Assembly: GCA_003342895.1 (NCBI GenBank)
Contig: PTFA01000029.1
Location: 682,001 to 746,000 of the forward strand
Length of the DNA stretch: 64,000 bases
Reading direction: 5' to 3'
From: Casuarius casuarius
Lineage: Eukaryota > Chordata > Aves > Casuariiformes > Casuariidae
The position numbers and the translations under genes are program-made. The notes under the pieces are model-generated. The model saw only the letters and a list, made by a program, of their open reading frames with translations. It had not been told where the DNA came from and made no database searches. Positions 49,410 through 61,800 of this stretch are shown here, in pieces (the stretch's first letter is position 1; the number at the start of each line of letters is the position of its first letter).

Positions 49410-50700
49410 TTTTCAGGGACAAAGAGTCAAGAACAACCTTTGTAAGTTGTTTCAGTGAATAATTCACCATCTCATCATATCCCTTAGTTCCAGTTTGAAT
49501 TTATCTAGTATCCACCTGATTCACAAAGATATATCTAATATTGCAGCAATCTCCAGTTACCCTATGTAGCCAGACAAGGACTGTCCTTAGCCTTTCCTAT
49601 CATCTTCAGATGGACATTTGTCATGATCATGGAGTCATTTTTAAAGCCTTTACTTCCCACTATTTAAGTATAACCTACATTTTTTGCTCTTAAATGTCTG
49701 GTTTCCTTGTTATTTGTATCAAAACACATAGTTTTTGCAGTAATCCATTTACCATGTTATCCAAATCATTCCCTATCACTAATTTTTCTTCTTCATTATT
49801 CTTCATGTCCCCGGCCTACAAGCTGTCTGCAAATGCTATCAGCCACGATTTTAAGTTTTTTTTCAAGTCCTCAGCAATGTTCAAGAGCTCAGGAACATAA
49901 ACAGCTCTCAGCAGCCTCTCACTAGAAATTCATGTGCTTTCTGTTGATTTCTCATCCATATTGTTAGAAAGCCAGGTTTTTGTTCATTCTTAAGTGTGCC
50001 AGGTGGATTTTAATCATTCTTTTCACTAATCATGTAGCATGAGTCCCTAACCAAACACCATGCATCCAGCTTAGGGGTGGGGAGACTGTTCAGTCATGTT
50101 GCAGCTACTGTGTTGTAATATATTAGGCTGTGTTACCAGGGAATCTACAGCCAAACTACACTCCTTTGAACATCTAGACATGGTATGTTACATCATATGC
50201 TGTGACCTTTATCAGCCAAGTTTACAGAGTCATAAGTTTGTACTCAATTTGACAAGACTCATTTCCCACTAACTCAGCCTTGTTATTTTAGCCTCCTTTC
50301 CTTCTAAGTTAATTGAAACCAATACTAGCTGGCTTTTTATTTTGCTTGGGAGGAATGCCAGGCTCGTATCACCTACCCTATTCTAAATATTAGACCAATA
50401 TTAGTTTTCCTTCAGCCTCCTGGATCTTATTGATCAACAATATAACAAGCTCTTCTGCCAGTTCTTTTAAGGCTTTTTGCATGCAAGTTATCCAGATTGA
50501 GGATTCAACTTTAATTTAATTTCATGCCTTTTTTAGCTATTGTAAGGAAATTTCCTCTTCATTGGGTAAGATTAACAAATGATCTGTTTTCTTTCCAAAT
50601 ATAGAAAGGAAAAATAAATATTTTTTGTCATTTCTATCTAGTGAAGGACCAGTACCACCATGAGTATTTCTTTTGTTCTTTTGTTATTATTAACCTTAAT
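49410..50700 (-). mobile_element. Probable old L3/CR1-like LINE segment (antisense)
   Basis: The stretch is pyrimidine-rich on + with the phrasing of antisense CR1/L3. Examples are 'tccagtttgaatttatctag' and 'tccaaatcattccctatcac', then 'gtccccggcctacaagctgt' with 'ctgcaaatgctatcag' (compare 'cagcttggtgtcatctgcaaa'). Farther right come 'ctggctttttattttgcttg', 'tcttctgccagttcttttaa' and 'ggcttttt ... gtcatttctatctag'. No intact reverse-transcriptase frame survives. Assignment is by texture and block order, so boundaries are loose and some interior may be unrelated. Confidence 0.4.
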
Positions 50701-50933
50701 TCTGCATGCTATACATACACCCTTTTCCTCCTCTTACCAGTTTTCTACAATCCTCAGTTTCTAATTTCTATTCTTTTCTCCTAAGCCCCACATTTCCATT
50801 TGCTGTAAAAACAACTTAAAAACAATAGGTATTTATTTCCCATCTAACAGATTGTTCATTGTTTTAAGTAGTGGGTCCACACTGTGCTATGAGTTGCACA
50901 AACACTCTGGAAAACATGGTTCCCACCTTAAAG

Positions 50934-50949
50934 CAGCGGTTCTCAAACC
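50934..50949 (+). mobile_element. hAT (Charlie-type) terminal inverted repeat, one end
   Basis: 'cagcggttctcaaacc' followed by an eight-base T run and 'caggtccctg' matches the left end of Charlie-type hAT transposons (CAGnGGTTCTCAAAC, T-rich). I could not find the complementary right end or an 8-bp target duplication within the next 500 bp, so this is a truncated or internally rearranged relic. Confidence 0.45.
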
Positions 50950-52054
50950 TTTTTTTTCAGGTCCCTGCCCAAGATGTTTTCAGTTCAGTTCCCCACTCTT
51001 TTCTCCCTCCCCAGTATCCTTGGGCACATGTTCTGGGCAATGTATCCAGAAAGCCCACTGGTAGAGGGTTGCTGGGAACAGAGTGGGGAATGAGGCTGAA
51101 GGACATGGGGAGGCAGAGCTGCACGGAGCAGCAGTGAGAAGCAGAAGCGGAAGAGCAGGAGCATGATGAGCTGTCCTGCTCTCGGCTATGGGCCTGTACT
51201 TGCTTCTCCTTTACATGGTCCTGCCCCAGTGAATTCCTCCTGGCCATAGCCCTGCTCCACTCCCTGTAGCTCATTTCTGTAGTTTCTTCAGATGGAGTCA
51301 TTTTGCATTTTGGCATGCTGGCTACAATGCCCCGAGGGAGCAGGTTCTGCTAAGGTATTCTCTCTCAGTGTCGGGAATCATTAAAAACTAGTCATAGACC
51401 TAAACTTGGTTTAACTCCATTTGGCCTGAAACTCAAGAAAATGTTCATACAAACCTCTGTAAAAGCAAACCCTGATGATCTGTATGTGACTTTTCCCACC
51501 TGCTCATAAGGGAACACATTTTATGACCAGCTTGGTTTTCCTTTGTGCAGGAGGAGGTTCCTCTCCCTTTCTGTTCCTCCAGATTGCCTCAGCAGAGAGA
51601 GACAGTGATTCTGTCTGGGGAAGAAGAGACCTATGGGTACAAGGGCAGCTGGAGTGCAGATATGATGTCAGTTGTGTTTTAACACAGCTGGTGGAATGCT
51701 ATAAAATAGGGCTTTTAGTATTTGATTGAAGAGGGGATTTGCATGAATTCCAGATGTTTGCTATATGATCAATCTTACTATGTACACAACAAGTGTGTCC
51801 CCGTGCACATGTAAAACAAAGCTTGCCTAACCTAGCTAGTGGATAAGGGCATGCTTACTTTCCTGGAAGCCTTTTGTTTGCTTTTCCATTTAGATCTCAT
51901 ATGTCAGGTCATACACAGTTTCTGTCAGGCTCACGAGATTAATACCGGACTTTACGGTCACTCTGCTGACCTAATACCTTGATTTCACTGAAATTGAAGA
52001 ATCTGTATGTAAGAAAATGAAGTTAGAATGACAATGACTAAAAAGTAACCCATC

Positions 52055-52230
52055 TGAGCCTTTAGAGATGGACACAGATACTCATATTTCAAGGCACTAA
52101 CCAACCTCTAAAATGGAGATTAAGAAGGAGTCTTCTGTATAGGCAGGTTGTGCTGTAATTGTTTCTTGTAGACTTTCTTGTCACTTCCTCTAATGTAACT
52201 GCTACTGGCCAGGGTCATAGACAGCACTGC
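52055..52230 (-). repeat. Sauropsid interspersed repeat fragment (orientation B)
   Basis: 'tttcaaggcactaaccaacc', 'tctaaaatggagattaagaa', 'taggcaggttgtgctgtaat', 'gtttcttgtagactttcttg' and 'ctactggccagggtcataga' follow in order a common turtle/crocodilian repeat ('ttcaaggcataaaccaacc', 'tctaactgatagggattagg', 'ggcaggttatcccata', 'tttcttgcaccttcctctg', 'actggccactgtcagagac'). It is the reverse orientation of the fragment at 36605-36825. Confidence 0.55.
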
Positions 52231-53324
52231 AAGAGTTGAATTCCTGGCCTGAAATGGTGCAGCAATTCCTGCATTCCTGTCAGTCATTATTAATTTGCCT
52301 CATTATGAATAAGATTGGGATCAGGCCCTTCATATTTCACAGAGATCAACTTTCTCCAAAGGTATCAGCATGTTGATGGTAAAAAGCCTAATGCCCCATG
52401 TACTCTCAACAGAAGCTATACAGGAGGATTATTCTCTGTGGACTAAATCTTTTTTTCATTCTCCACAAGCAATATGACAGCTTAAAGCTACTTTAGAAAA
52501 TGGAAAGGTGACTAACAAATGAAACAGAAACTAGGAGGTGGAAAATACTGGGATTAAAGCCATGTACAACCTGTCAGTTTTAGTTGGAAGGCTTCAGGGA
52601 ACTAAAGCCAGTAGATTTGATTTGCTTGGACTCACTGGCTCTGGGACGGACAGAGATGAAGAGGGCATTGGGTTTGTTGCTGAATCACCTCCTCAAGAGT
52701 TATTGCACTTACAGCTTGGCTCCCTTGGTTCTTTGGGCCAAATATTCCAACTCTTGAAGGCTCCTAATTCAAAACTAGGTCCACTGGCTTCAGCTGTAGT
52801 CAGATTATAGCAAGTAAAATCACCAAAGACTGGAATTTGTGGGCCCTCTTTGGGAACTGTCTCTGCTGTGATCAGCTTAGTGCCACAGAAAACAGCAAGT
52901 CTTCACATGTGTTTTAAACTTGGGGTTGATGGGGAGACACTCGTGCTAAGACTACTCTAGCTAACATTATTGGAACTTGGAAGCTCCTCTGAAGTGAAGC
53001 CCAGAATGCAAACAAGCATCTGAGGTAGGAGGGGAAATGTTAGGGAAAATATCAGTGGTGAACTGGGCATAGTATGTCTGCCTCAGTGCAGTACCGAGTC
53101 CATGAGCCCTGCTTAGAGGCTGAGTTTACTTACTGACGGACAGCACCGCACTGACACAGCTCAGTTGCTTCTCATGTAGTGGCCACAGTACTGTGTGGAC
53201 AAACCTCCTCAAGCATCCAGTAGCATGGGTCAGTTTGCTGTACTCCATTATATGCTGTAGGTATGGCCTCTATTACATTTTCCCGCAGGGGCCATAAACC
53301 AGAAAAGCCACCTATTAAAGCAGA

Positions 53325-53545
53325 TGACTAGGAAGTAGGATTCTTGCACTTATTTATGACTTGTTCATGACTTGGGGTAACTTACTTAACTAGCGTGCCT
53401 CATTTTACTGACCTATAAAATGCAAATAACTGAGGAATGCATTGAGATGCCACTCACCCCTTTGCAGTCTCCCATTAAAGCATCTACTTCAGTGCAGGTA
53501 CTTTCAGGGTGGCTATCGTCTAAATGAGATGTAAGCAAAATTTGT
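53325..53545 (+). repeat. MIR-type SINE (sense)
   Basis: 'gatgactaggaagtaggatt', 'tgacttggggtaacttactt', 'cctcattttactgacctata', 'aaatgcaaataactgaggaa' and 'gcattgagatgccactcacc' retain the sense MIR order (tgaccttgggcaagtcacttaacc, cctcagtttcctcatctgtaaaatgg). It sits about 80 bp upstream of the candidate exon at 53627. Confidence 0.65.
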
Positions 53546-53626
53546 ATTTTTTTAACATTCACTGTCAAACTATTTGAAAATCTCAGTCTGGTTTTACCAA
53601 CTGGCTATTTTTTTCTCTTCACGCAG

Positions 53627-53756
53627 GAAGAACCTCCTGAATACCAAGTAATCCATGAAGTGTGTTTAAGCACAGTATTACTGGAACAAGATTGCTGCAT
53701 CATTTGTGAACTTTCCCATGGGGAAACAGAAAGGCAAAGCTGCAATAAATCTCCAG
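53627..53756 (+). other. Candidate exon 2 (130 nt, one open frame)
   Basis: It is preceded by a strong acceptor: a long pyrimidine tract 'ctatttttttctcttcacgc' ending in CAG at 53624-53626, with a branch-like 'taccaac' whose A lies about 26 nt upstream. It is followed by a good donor, CCAG|GTAAAT (53756/53757). Exactly one forward frame is open, starting in phase 0: 43 codons plus one base. The peptide begins 'EEPPEYQVIHEVCLSTVLLE' and is acidic and Cys-rich, with no family I recognise. The other two frames stop within nine codons. It may be a coding exon, a lncRNA exon or chance; splice-signal quality is the main argument. Confidence 0.4.
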
Positions 53757-56700
53757 GTAAATCTTACTTTAGTGGAGATCAGTCAGAGACATCCTTCATT
53801 CAGAGGCAACTAATTTATTTCTAAATCCAATAGAAAATATCGCTATCAGTGCCAGGATTTTGCAGAAGATGAGGAAATTACTGTAGTTGAATGAATGTAA
53901 TTTTTTAGCACTCTAATGACAAAATAAATATTATTGCACTATTGCACATGTTGGCTACAAGCTGAACATTCAGCAAGAAAAGGACCCCATGGTGTGTCCA
54001 TAAGGACAAAGTATTCCCTAGCGTATGAGAGCGTATGAGATAGCATGCAGTGAAGGAGGAGAATCCTACTGGGCAGAACTCATAGGGTGACGTCTATATG
54101 GTTTCTTCTCTAGGTGGGTAGTTGAAGAGAGGGGGATAGCAACAAGAAAAAAAAATACACTTATAATGAATTATGCCCTGAAGGAGGAAGGTTTGTATTT
54201 AATGCCTTTTTTTGTTGTTTTTTACCATAAGATAGCATGAAAGAAAGGTGAAAACTCCTGAGCCAAAAAGCTCTGCTTTAAAAATGAAAGCAAGATAGAA
54301 GGCACTACTGTACTTGGGACACCTGTGAAGAGCTCAAAGAGCTCTACCATGTTTTCTACTGATTGTGGTAGCAGAGAGATTCAGCTCACCCAGATTTAGG
54401 CGCCTATAATACAGAAGTCTACATCACAGATGGTTGTCTGAGGTCCCATCTGGTCAGGTCAGTTGGAGAGTACAGGGAGTGATTCATCTCATCCCAAGGA
54501 AGATACCTATGCTTCATTACAGGATTCATACCTTAACTCTCCTGACTATACTGTCTTCCTTGGCTGCAGTGAGAGTTCAAGTCCTAGCATAGGTCGGACA
54601 CCATCACTGCAGGGATCTAAATTTCAACAAGAATTGCATCCAAAATACCTGAGACTGGCAACAGTGATAGAGTAGCCTGAATGAGAGAGCAGGGAACCTG
54701 CCCCTTTCCTGCAGAAGCTGCAAAGCTGAGCTGCCATGGGAGGGAACTGGGGCTAGCCCAAGGCTTCTCAAAATGTCACACCTGAAGATGAAGTGCCAGT
54801 TTGTTCCAGCTGCAGAAACACTATGGGGAAAGTGCAGACCTGAAAAGTCAGGAGGTTCAAGCCTGCAGCCTTGCCGCCACATGTTAGATGTGCAGAGTGT
54901 GGGCAGTGGCTATCCCTGCCGGGCACCATCCTTCCTCTCCTAGCTGGTGCAATGCTTTACAAACCCCAACAAGTCTCGTACAAAAAAGACAGCGGGGTCA
55001 TGTTTGCAGTCCCCATATGTGCCTCAGTTCAATTCTCTGTGTGCCTTCCTACCCTGCTTATGCCAGTTCTTAGCATTGTGGAGAACACTTAACATGCTGT
55101 GGTAAAACAAGTTTCAGCAGCTGTTCCAACATATGCAGCTTAATGCCGTGAGAAAAGGTATGCAAGAAGCACCATATACTCCAGGAAAATACCAAAACTG
55201 TTATGTACACACATGATGTGTTCTGGGGGGGAGGTGAGGGGGTGAAGAAAAGAAAAAATTAAAGAAAAAAATAATAATAAAAAAATCTAATGATGAATTG
55301 TTTATGTTGTTTTGTGGAGAAATCTTCAAGCTTTCCCCTTTCTTGAGGGGAAAAAAAAATCAAAGCAGCAGAATTACACCTGAATTTAGAAAACCCAGCC
55401 CTATTCCCTGATTAACTCTCTTGCTTTCCCCTTGTTTAAGAAACATCCATGACAAGCCCCATACTGTCATAATCATATCCCTTCACATTATCATACTATT
55501 CAATTAATGCTAAAGAACTAATCTGGAGAACAGTTACAACAGTGCATATCCAGTACAGCTTCTCCAATGTCTCCAACGGCACTACAGCAGTATGTAACCA
55601 CAGTGACATCAGGATGAGCCCTGAAGTCTTCATTATTCTCTGAAAAATGTAATTTCTATTTCTTTCCCTCATCCTCAATTTCACTGAAGCCTTTAGTATT
55701 GTCTCTCAATTCCAGTTTTGAGTATTGATAGTAACCTGCTGTGTAACATATATAATATCCAGTCTTGTTCCTTGCATTATATGCATCAGTTTCCAATAGA
55801 TAGGAATGAACCTGAGGTAATCTTTGAAAGAGTGTATCCATTGGGGCTAGAGGGCATTTTATGGTTAATGTCTGTAACTTTCAGAGACTTGGATGCAAAT
55901 CTAGTTTAGCTCATAAATGGAAATACATTCTGCTTCAGACCAACCGCTTTCATAATTTACCTATATCATAAGACAGCAGTTTAACATGGATATATGACAG
56001 TGCTTAATGAGGAGAGCCCAGAATTCTAGTGATTTATAAAAATGGTGAATTTAATAACTGTCCAAACTTAATTCTAGTTTAGGGTTTTACATTGCCTCCC
56101 ACCATTGTAATACTGAGTGCTTGAGCTTCTCCCCTGCTCTTACGATTGTGCTTTCATGAAATAGGCAGCTGTGTGGGAGGTTTGGATGCACAGAGCATAT
56201 GGGATCAAGCCTTGACTTGGTATGTAGCTGTAAAAATGCTTAGGGCCATATTCAGATCAGCTTTTCAGAGTTGCAACTCCATTAGTAGCACTTAAGGATG
56301 TAGTTGAAAGTGGAAAGAATCGTCTCCTTGGATTGCCTTTTTGACCCAGTATCTTGATTTTAAACAGGATTTTGAAGAACTATAAATGAATCCACATCCC
56401 GAATTACATTGCCAGTAGTAACTCTGGGAAATGTCAGTAAAGATAACTTTGAATCTGACATATTGTTAAGTTAGGATCACTCCCATGTCAGTAAGACTGA
56501 ACCTTTTTGCAAAGCCTCATTAGTTCATGTCTCGTATTGTAGGCAGAATCAGTAAGCATTTTATATTTAAAAAATAAAAAAAAGCAGTAATAATGACTAG
56601 AAACATTTGTAGAAACAGCTGGCTGTCTTTGCAATAAGGAACACATTAACTCCTTTAGTAGCGTATATGATCCTTTAGAGGCTTTTGCCCTCCACGGACA

Positions 56701-58629
56701 AGGACATTACTGGAGACTGCAAGTGGAAATTTGGAGACTCTTTGTATATTGGCATATCAGTTCTGATTCCCTTCTATTATGTTGATAAGATCTCCACAGA
56801 TCAAAGAAAAAGGGGAAAAAATAGTGCTATGTAACCTCTATGAAAATGTCAACAGCATCATTAGGCCAGACAGTAAGGGAAATACAGCATTGTCATCTCT
56901 TCAAAACAGAGAAAATGAGAAGAGAGGCAGGGACACAGGCAAGCAAGCAGAAAAAGATCTAGAAATAAATAAAGAGAAAACATCCTTCTGCCTCTCTACA
57001 ATATTAACATTTTTAAATAGGGAAAATTCTTCAACCCCAAATTTGTCAATTTGTATCTTGTAATTACTCCTAGCCATATCTGCTCAGGTGAATATTATTC
57101 TAAATGCATAAGCATAAAGACTCTGATATTCTTAGAAATAAGTGTGACTGAAAGAGGAATATCATTATCTGTTGATTTATATTTACCATTCCTTGCCCAG
57201 GTGCTTCCCTCCTCTATTAAGTATACTGGAGATTATATGCAAAATTGAACAACTTAATGGGCTGAAGAAGTTTGATGACAATACTTACACTGCCACTATT
57301 ATTCCAGGGTTTCTCTTGGGAATGATCTGTTGCCATTCACAGAGGTGTTATCTAAGAAACTGATTTCAAAACTTCTAAACTTTGCACATTCCTTTGCAGC
57401 AAGGGTAACATTTCAATTCTAGGGAAAATGATGAAGGAAAAGGAGTATTGCTAATATTTTTACAGGGAAATGAAAGCCTAAAAACAAAAAGAAAGGAAGG
57501 TATCCTGGCAAGTTTCTGCATATTTCTACATATTTGCTGCAAACAAATAAATGGAACACGAATATGCTTGTTTGAGGTATATGCAAACTCATCTTTAACT
57601 GTTTGGGACACATCCAGATCCCTGTGAAGTTGATATAAAGAACTGCAGCTGAATCAGAATCACACTGTACTGGGATTGCAAATACCCAGCCAAATGTGAT
57701 CTAGTTACAAAATTTAACCGATTAACACTAATCTTCGACTTGCCTCAGTGTCTGTACTTCTAACTTGCCCTAATCACAAGGGAAAATATGGCATGAGCCT
57801 CTTTCAATGAAATTTAAGGGAAATACATGACAAAGTACAGCAGCTCAGCTGATGGGTGGTAACCCATTACACATCTGCAATTCAATTGCACGCAGCAGTG
57901 TGCTCATATCCTGAATCTTCTTCAGTCACTTTTTTGTACCCATTTTCTTTGGGTTGCCAATGGCAGAGTGGAGCTCCATTTTCTGTCTTATGCCTAACAG
58001 GCAAGACTAATTCCTAATTTTTATCTAGTAAGATGTTAAAGCACAATAATAAGGCTGAGTAGGAAGTTCAGCATGACAAGAGTTAAATTCAGGACCATAT
58101 TCTAGAGGAAACGAGGCAGGTCAACACCATCACTGAGCTGTTCAGCCTCTTGGAACCATCTGCAAACTTCTAATGGAAAAGAAATCAAAACTTCAAATCA
58201 GAACTCCTTTAAAAGAAGGGATCCAAATATAATTACATTATCTCAGGTGTCTCTGTCTTTCTGGTGGTATGTCAGTGAGCAGTGATGTGTTACATCAGAT
58301 TGCCACATCCCAGCTACTGGATGTCATATCAGATAAGTGCAATGCAGCCCAGCAAACATCACACTTAATATGATTCATCAGCCAGAACAATCGGTATGTT
58401 GTAACTCTCTGCAATCTGTGCTTAAAAAGATGCAAGTATGCTTTTTTTTTCCTAATCTACAGTTGTAGAATAGAAACCAACATCTCAAATGTGAAATGTT
58501 GGAAATAAGCCAGATGATGAAGGGAAAAAGAGATTTTAAAAGAAATAGAATCACAGAGAGACTTGACTCTCTGGGAATAAAATCTAAGTATTCTTCCAGG
58601 TGGAAGCATAAGCAGACATGGCAGCTATG
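53757..58629. other. Non-coding stretch
   Basis: Unique AT-rich DNA. Features seen: a 10-bp tandem pair 'gcgtatgaga' at 54021-54040, a possible sauropsid repeat trace around 'gatttaggcgcctataat' near 54394-54411, an A-rich low-complexity run at about 55245-55290, and a weak repeat-like 'gcttagggccatattcagat' near 56240. Frames do not exceed 96 codons and none is recognisable. Confidence 0.5.
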
Positions 58630-58835
58630 TCAATGATGTGGGAGGAGTGAAACTGTGATCAGTCCCTGTCTTTTCCACAGACTTCCCATGTCATCTGAGT
58701 ACATTTGATTTCTCTGTGCCTCAGTTTTCAACAAGTGGAGATAATAATTCAGTGTATCACAAGGGGACTAGGAAAATAAGTACATTAACAATTGTGAAGC
58801 ACTTGGATCCTGTGCCAGAGTGCACAGATAAATGG
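58630..58835 (+). repeat. MIR-type SINE (sense)
   Basis: 'tttgatttctctgtgcctca', 'gttttcaacaagtggagata', 'ataattcagtgtatcacaag' and 'taacaattgtgaagcacttg', then 'gatcctgtgccagagtgcac', keep the sense MIR order (ctctgtgcctcagtttcctcatctg, gataataatacc, taaagcactttg). Confidence 0.7.
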
Positions 58836-61800
58836 ATAGAAATTCAGGTGGAAGATCGAAGTTTTGTGCCTTAGATTGTGTCTTAATCCAGTGAAGATAA
58901 AAATAAATAAACAATCAAAAAACTACTGAGCTGACACTGAGTTGGTATGCTATCTGTCAAGCTGCTTTGAGCTTGACAAGGCAGCAGTATCTCTGTCTTC
59001 TTATTCCCAGACCAAACTAGTTGTTTTTGAGTCACTCAACAGTAGCATCAGTTCAGGCCAGAAAAACCAAGATGTTTCCTCTTCCAGAGGCTGCAGAGAG
59101 TGTGAAAACTCAGTATTAACTAGAAATCATTCTTATGGCAAGGAGGACTTTGGTTGGAGGTAAAAAGCCTACAATGCTCATCGTTTGCCAAGCAACCTAG
59201 TCAGTAATGGTGGAATTATAATGGAAGTTACTAACGACTTATCTACCTCATAATATCACTTTAGTCTCGTACTATGATGTGTTTATGGGACTACATAAGA
59301 TGCAGGGATGTTCTTATTTCTTGAATACTTTATTTCAATGAGCTGAAGAAATACACTTTTGCAACAATGCCATGATATGCGCTGATATCTGTGATCTTTA
59401 TTGTATTTTCATTACTAGCTTGGATTAATAATTCATTAAGGACTCAAATTAATTTCTTAATAATTTGTTTTACTTACTAATCCTGCATATTAGAAAAACA
59501 GGAAAAAGAATAAGCTTAATTAAGGATATGGAATCACCTAGTGTAAAGCTAAATTAAGGTGTGGGCTAAAGAGCATTGCAACCACGATTTGAAGTCAGAA
59601 TGGAAGGGGAGGAAACCAGACATTTCTTGATTCTGTCTTGCAAAAGATCAGTTTATAAACTACCAAGACTTGCTAATATATTTTAATTAACAGTACTCTC
59701 AAAGAACTATGAGTACTGAGCTTCTCATAGCCTTCTCCCAGTTTCTACAATGTGTGAGAATTGTATGCAATTGCCCTTGTTGTCTCATACAGTATATGTT
59801 AAAAAGGAGTTCAGTATGAGAACTGACAGTCTTTCCCCTTGGAAAGGACACTCTAGGTCACCTCAGCACAGCCTGGAGAAACATACAGGACTGGAAGGGG
59901 GAATTACCCTTCAAGACTGGTTACAAAGCTCTTTTACAGATGTAGGGATGGGCTATAAGTTTGGTACAAATGACAGCACACGACAGAAGCAAATAACTCT
60001 CTGTTCAGTGATCAGTAGAGAGACTGTCACTGAAGTTTCTACTGTGAATGAGCCCTTTGGCTCTGGACAAGGTGGACCTGGCCTCACGTGAAGTACAGCT
60101 CAGAGAAAGATGCTTATGAATGACCACCACCCCACAGTCCTTGGGGACACAAGTCCCAACACAGCTGGGTGACCACGGCAAGGCATTCATCCCAGACTGA
60201 CAGTAGTGCACAGAGTCACAAAACAAGGAATTTTTCCTTCCGCTCTGACTGGGTCTACATGTGAACTGCAAAATAACAGCTTGACTCCACTTAGCAAACT
60301 AGGGATAGATACCAAACAACATCAACAAGTACATAAAGGGGCTGAATAGTGAAAGATATTAATGGTAAGACCAGAAGACCCATTAGCATTTGGGACGCAT
60401 CAGGTGAACTCCTGGAGCTCTTCTGTTTTAGTTTCCTCTAAAGGGAGTTTGGTTTGAATGCTGCAAGACTGATCTGTAATGTGAACCAGAGCAGAAGTAA
60501 GTGCAGATGATGAGAATTTTCTCTCCAAAAGCACTCTTTGGATCAGAACTGAAATGCTATTGTAGAGGCACTCAAAGTGTATCTCTAGTCTAAGAATATA
60601 AAATAAGAGGAACAGAAGGATCTTCCCATTCTGCTAGGTCCAGACATAGCTGTTTGACACCAGACACCCAGGTTCATATTTTCACCATGTAAAAGAAGAT
60701 GTGCTTTGGAGGCTCGTCCAATATGTTCTAATCTCTCTGCCTTTAGAGTCCTGTTTAAGTCTTCTACACTAAACAAGAAGATGTAAAAGACATTCAAGTC
60801 TATCGTTCATGTAGTACAACTGTCTCGGCTTTTGGGATCCACTGTAAAATGTGTCTTGCCAATTTTACTTGCTGATTTGGGTCAATAGCTGGGTAGGTAT
60901 TTGTTATTGCAGGCTGGGAAATGGTAATAACTTGGGAATGGTTTATGTCGTTGATTTGTTTTTAATGTTCGTACATGAGACTGTATGCTATCCTGATAGA
61001 CGTGTCACAGCACATATTAAATATCACTACTCTTCGCAATGTGATGTTTGCAAACATAAAATGTCATTCATCTAAATTACCTACTTTTCATTAAAATGAT
61101 GATCTCTAAATATTGCTTGGAACTTGAATCGCACTCCTATTGTCGGAATTTATTGTGTATCACTCTAGTCTCCACTGCATGAAACACTGTAATAAAAAAT
61201 AACGCAATGCATCAAAGCTGTGATATAAAGGACATACTTTTTATGATCAGATAGTGTACCTGTTATATAGAATATCTGTTCAGAATAGATGTGACAGACT
61301 CTAGAGACAGGATCGGTGAATCACTGAGCTCTGCACTTCTTCCTCATCTCCTCCAGGTTGAAACTTAGAGCCGTGCTAAGATATGCTTGTATACACTTGT
61401 AAATTACTCTGACACTAGCTCTGTTCGTCTCGAGGACGGGGAGAAAGAGAGTAAGGACAGATGTCAGGAAACTGCAGTTATTACTAGGGAACTACTGAGC
61501 CAGGGAAAAGATTGCTCTAATTTCCTTTCTAGAAATGGATGAATGGATTTGCCACCAACAGTGTGTGATTCTCTCAAATGTTTTCATTCCACTAGACACA
61601 AAATAATGTCTGTGAATAATCCTTGTTCAGTCAGGAGGAGTTCACCATTTTGGCTCTTCTAGCCTTGCTGTGTTGCACAGGGGTCAGATACTGCCCTTCT
61701 GTCCCCCGGCCTCTCCAAAAGCCTTCCCTCCACAAATGCTGCCCACTGGTGAGAACGTACATTGTGTTTCAAGTTGCTTCCACTTGATTTACGGTGGATA

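Larger units (their letters stand above)
50701..53324. other. Non-coding stretch after the LINE
   Basis: Contains the hAT-like terminus at 50934, overlapping short frames on both strands over a GC-richer patch at 51000-51320, the second copy of the sauropsid repeat at 52055-52230, and a possible repeat trace at about 52690-52800 ('gggccaaatattccaactct', 'ggtccactggcttcagct'). No exon-like structure is seen. Confidence 0.5.
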
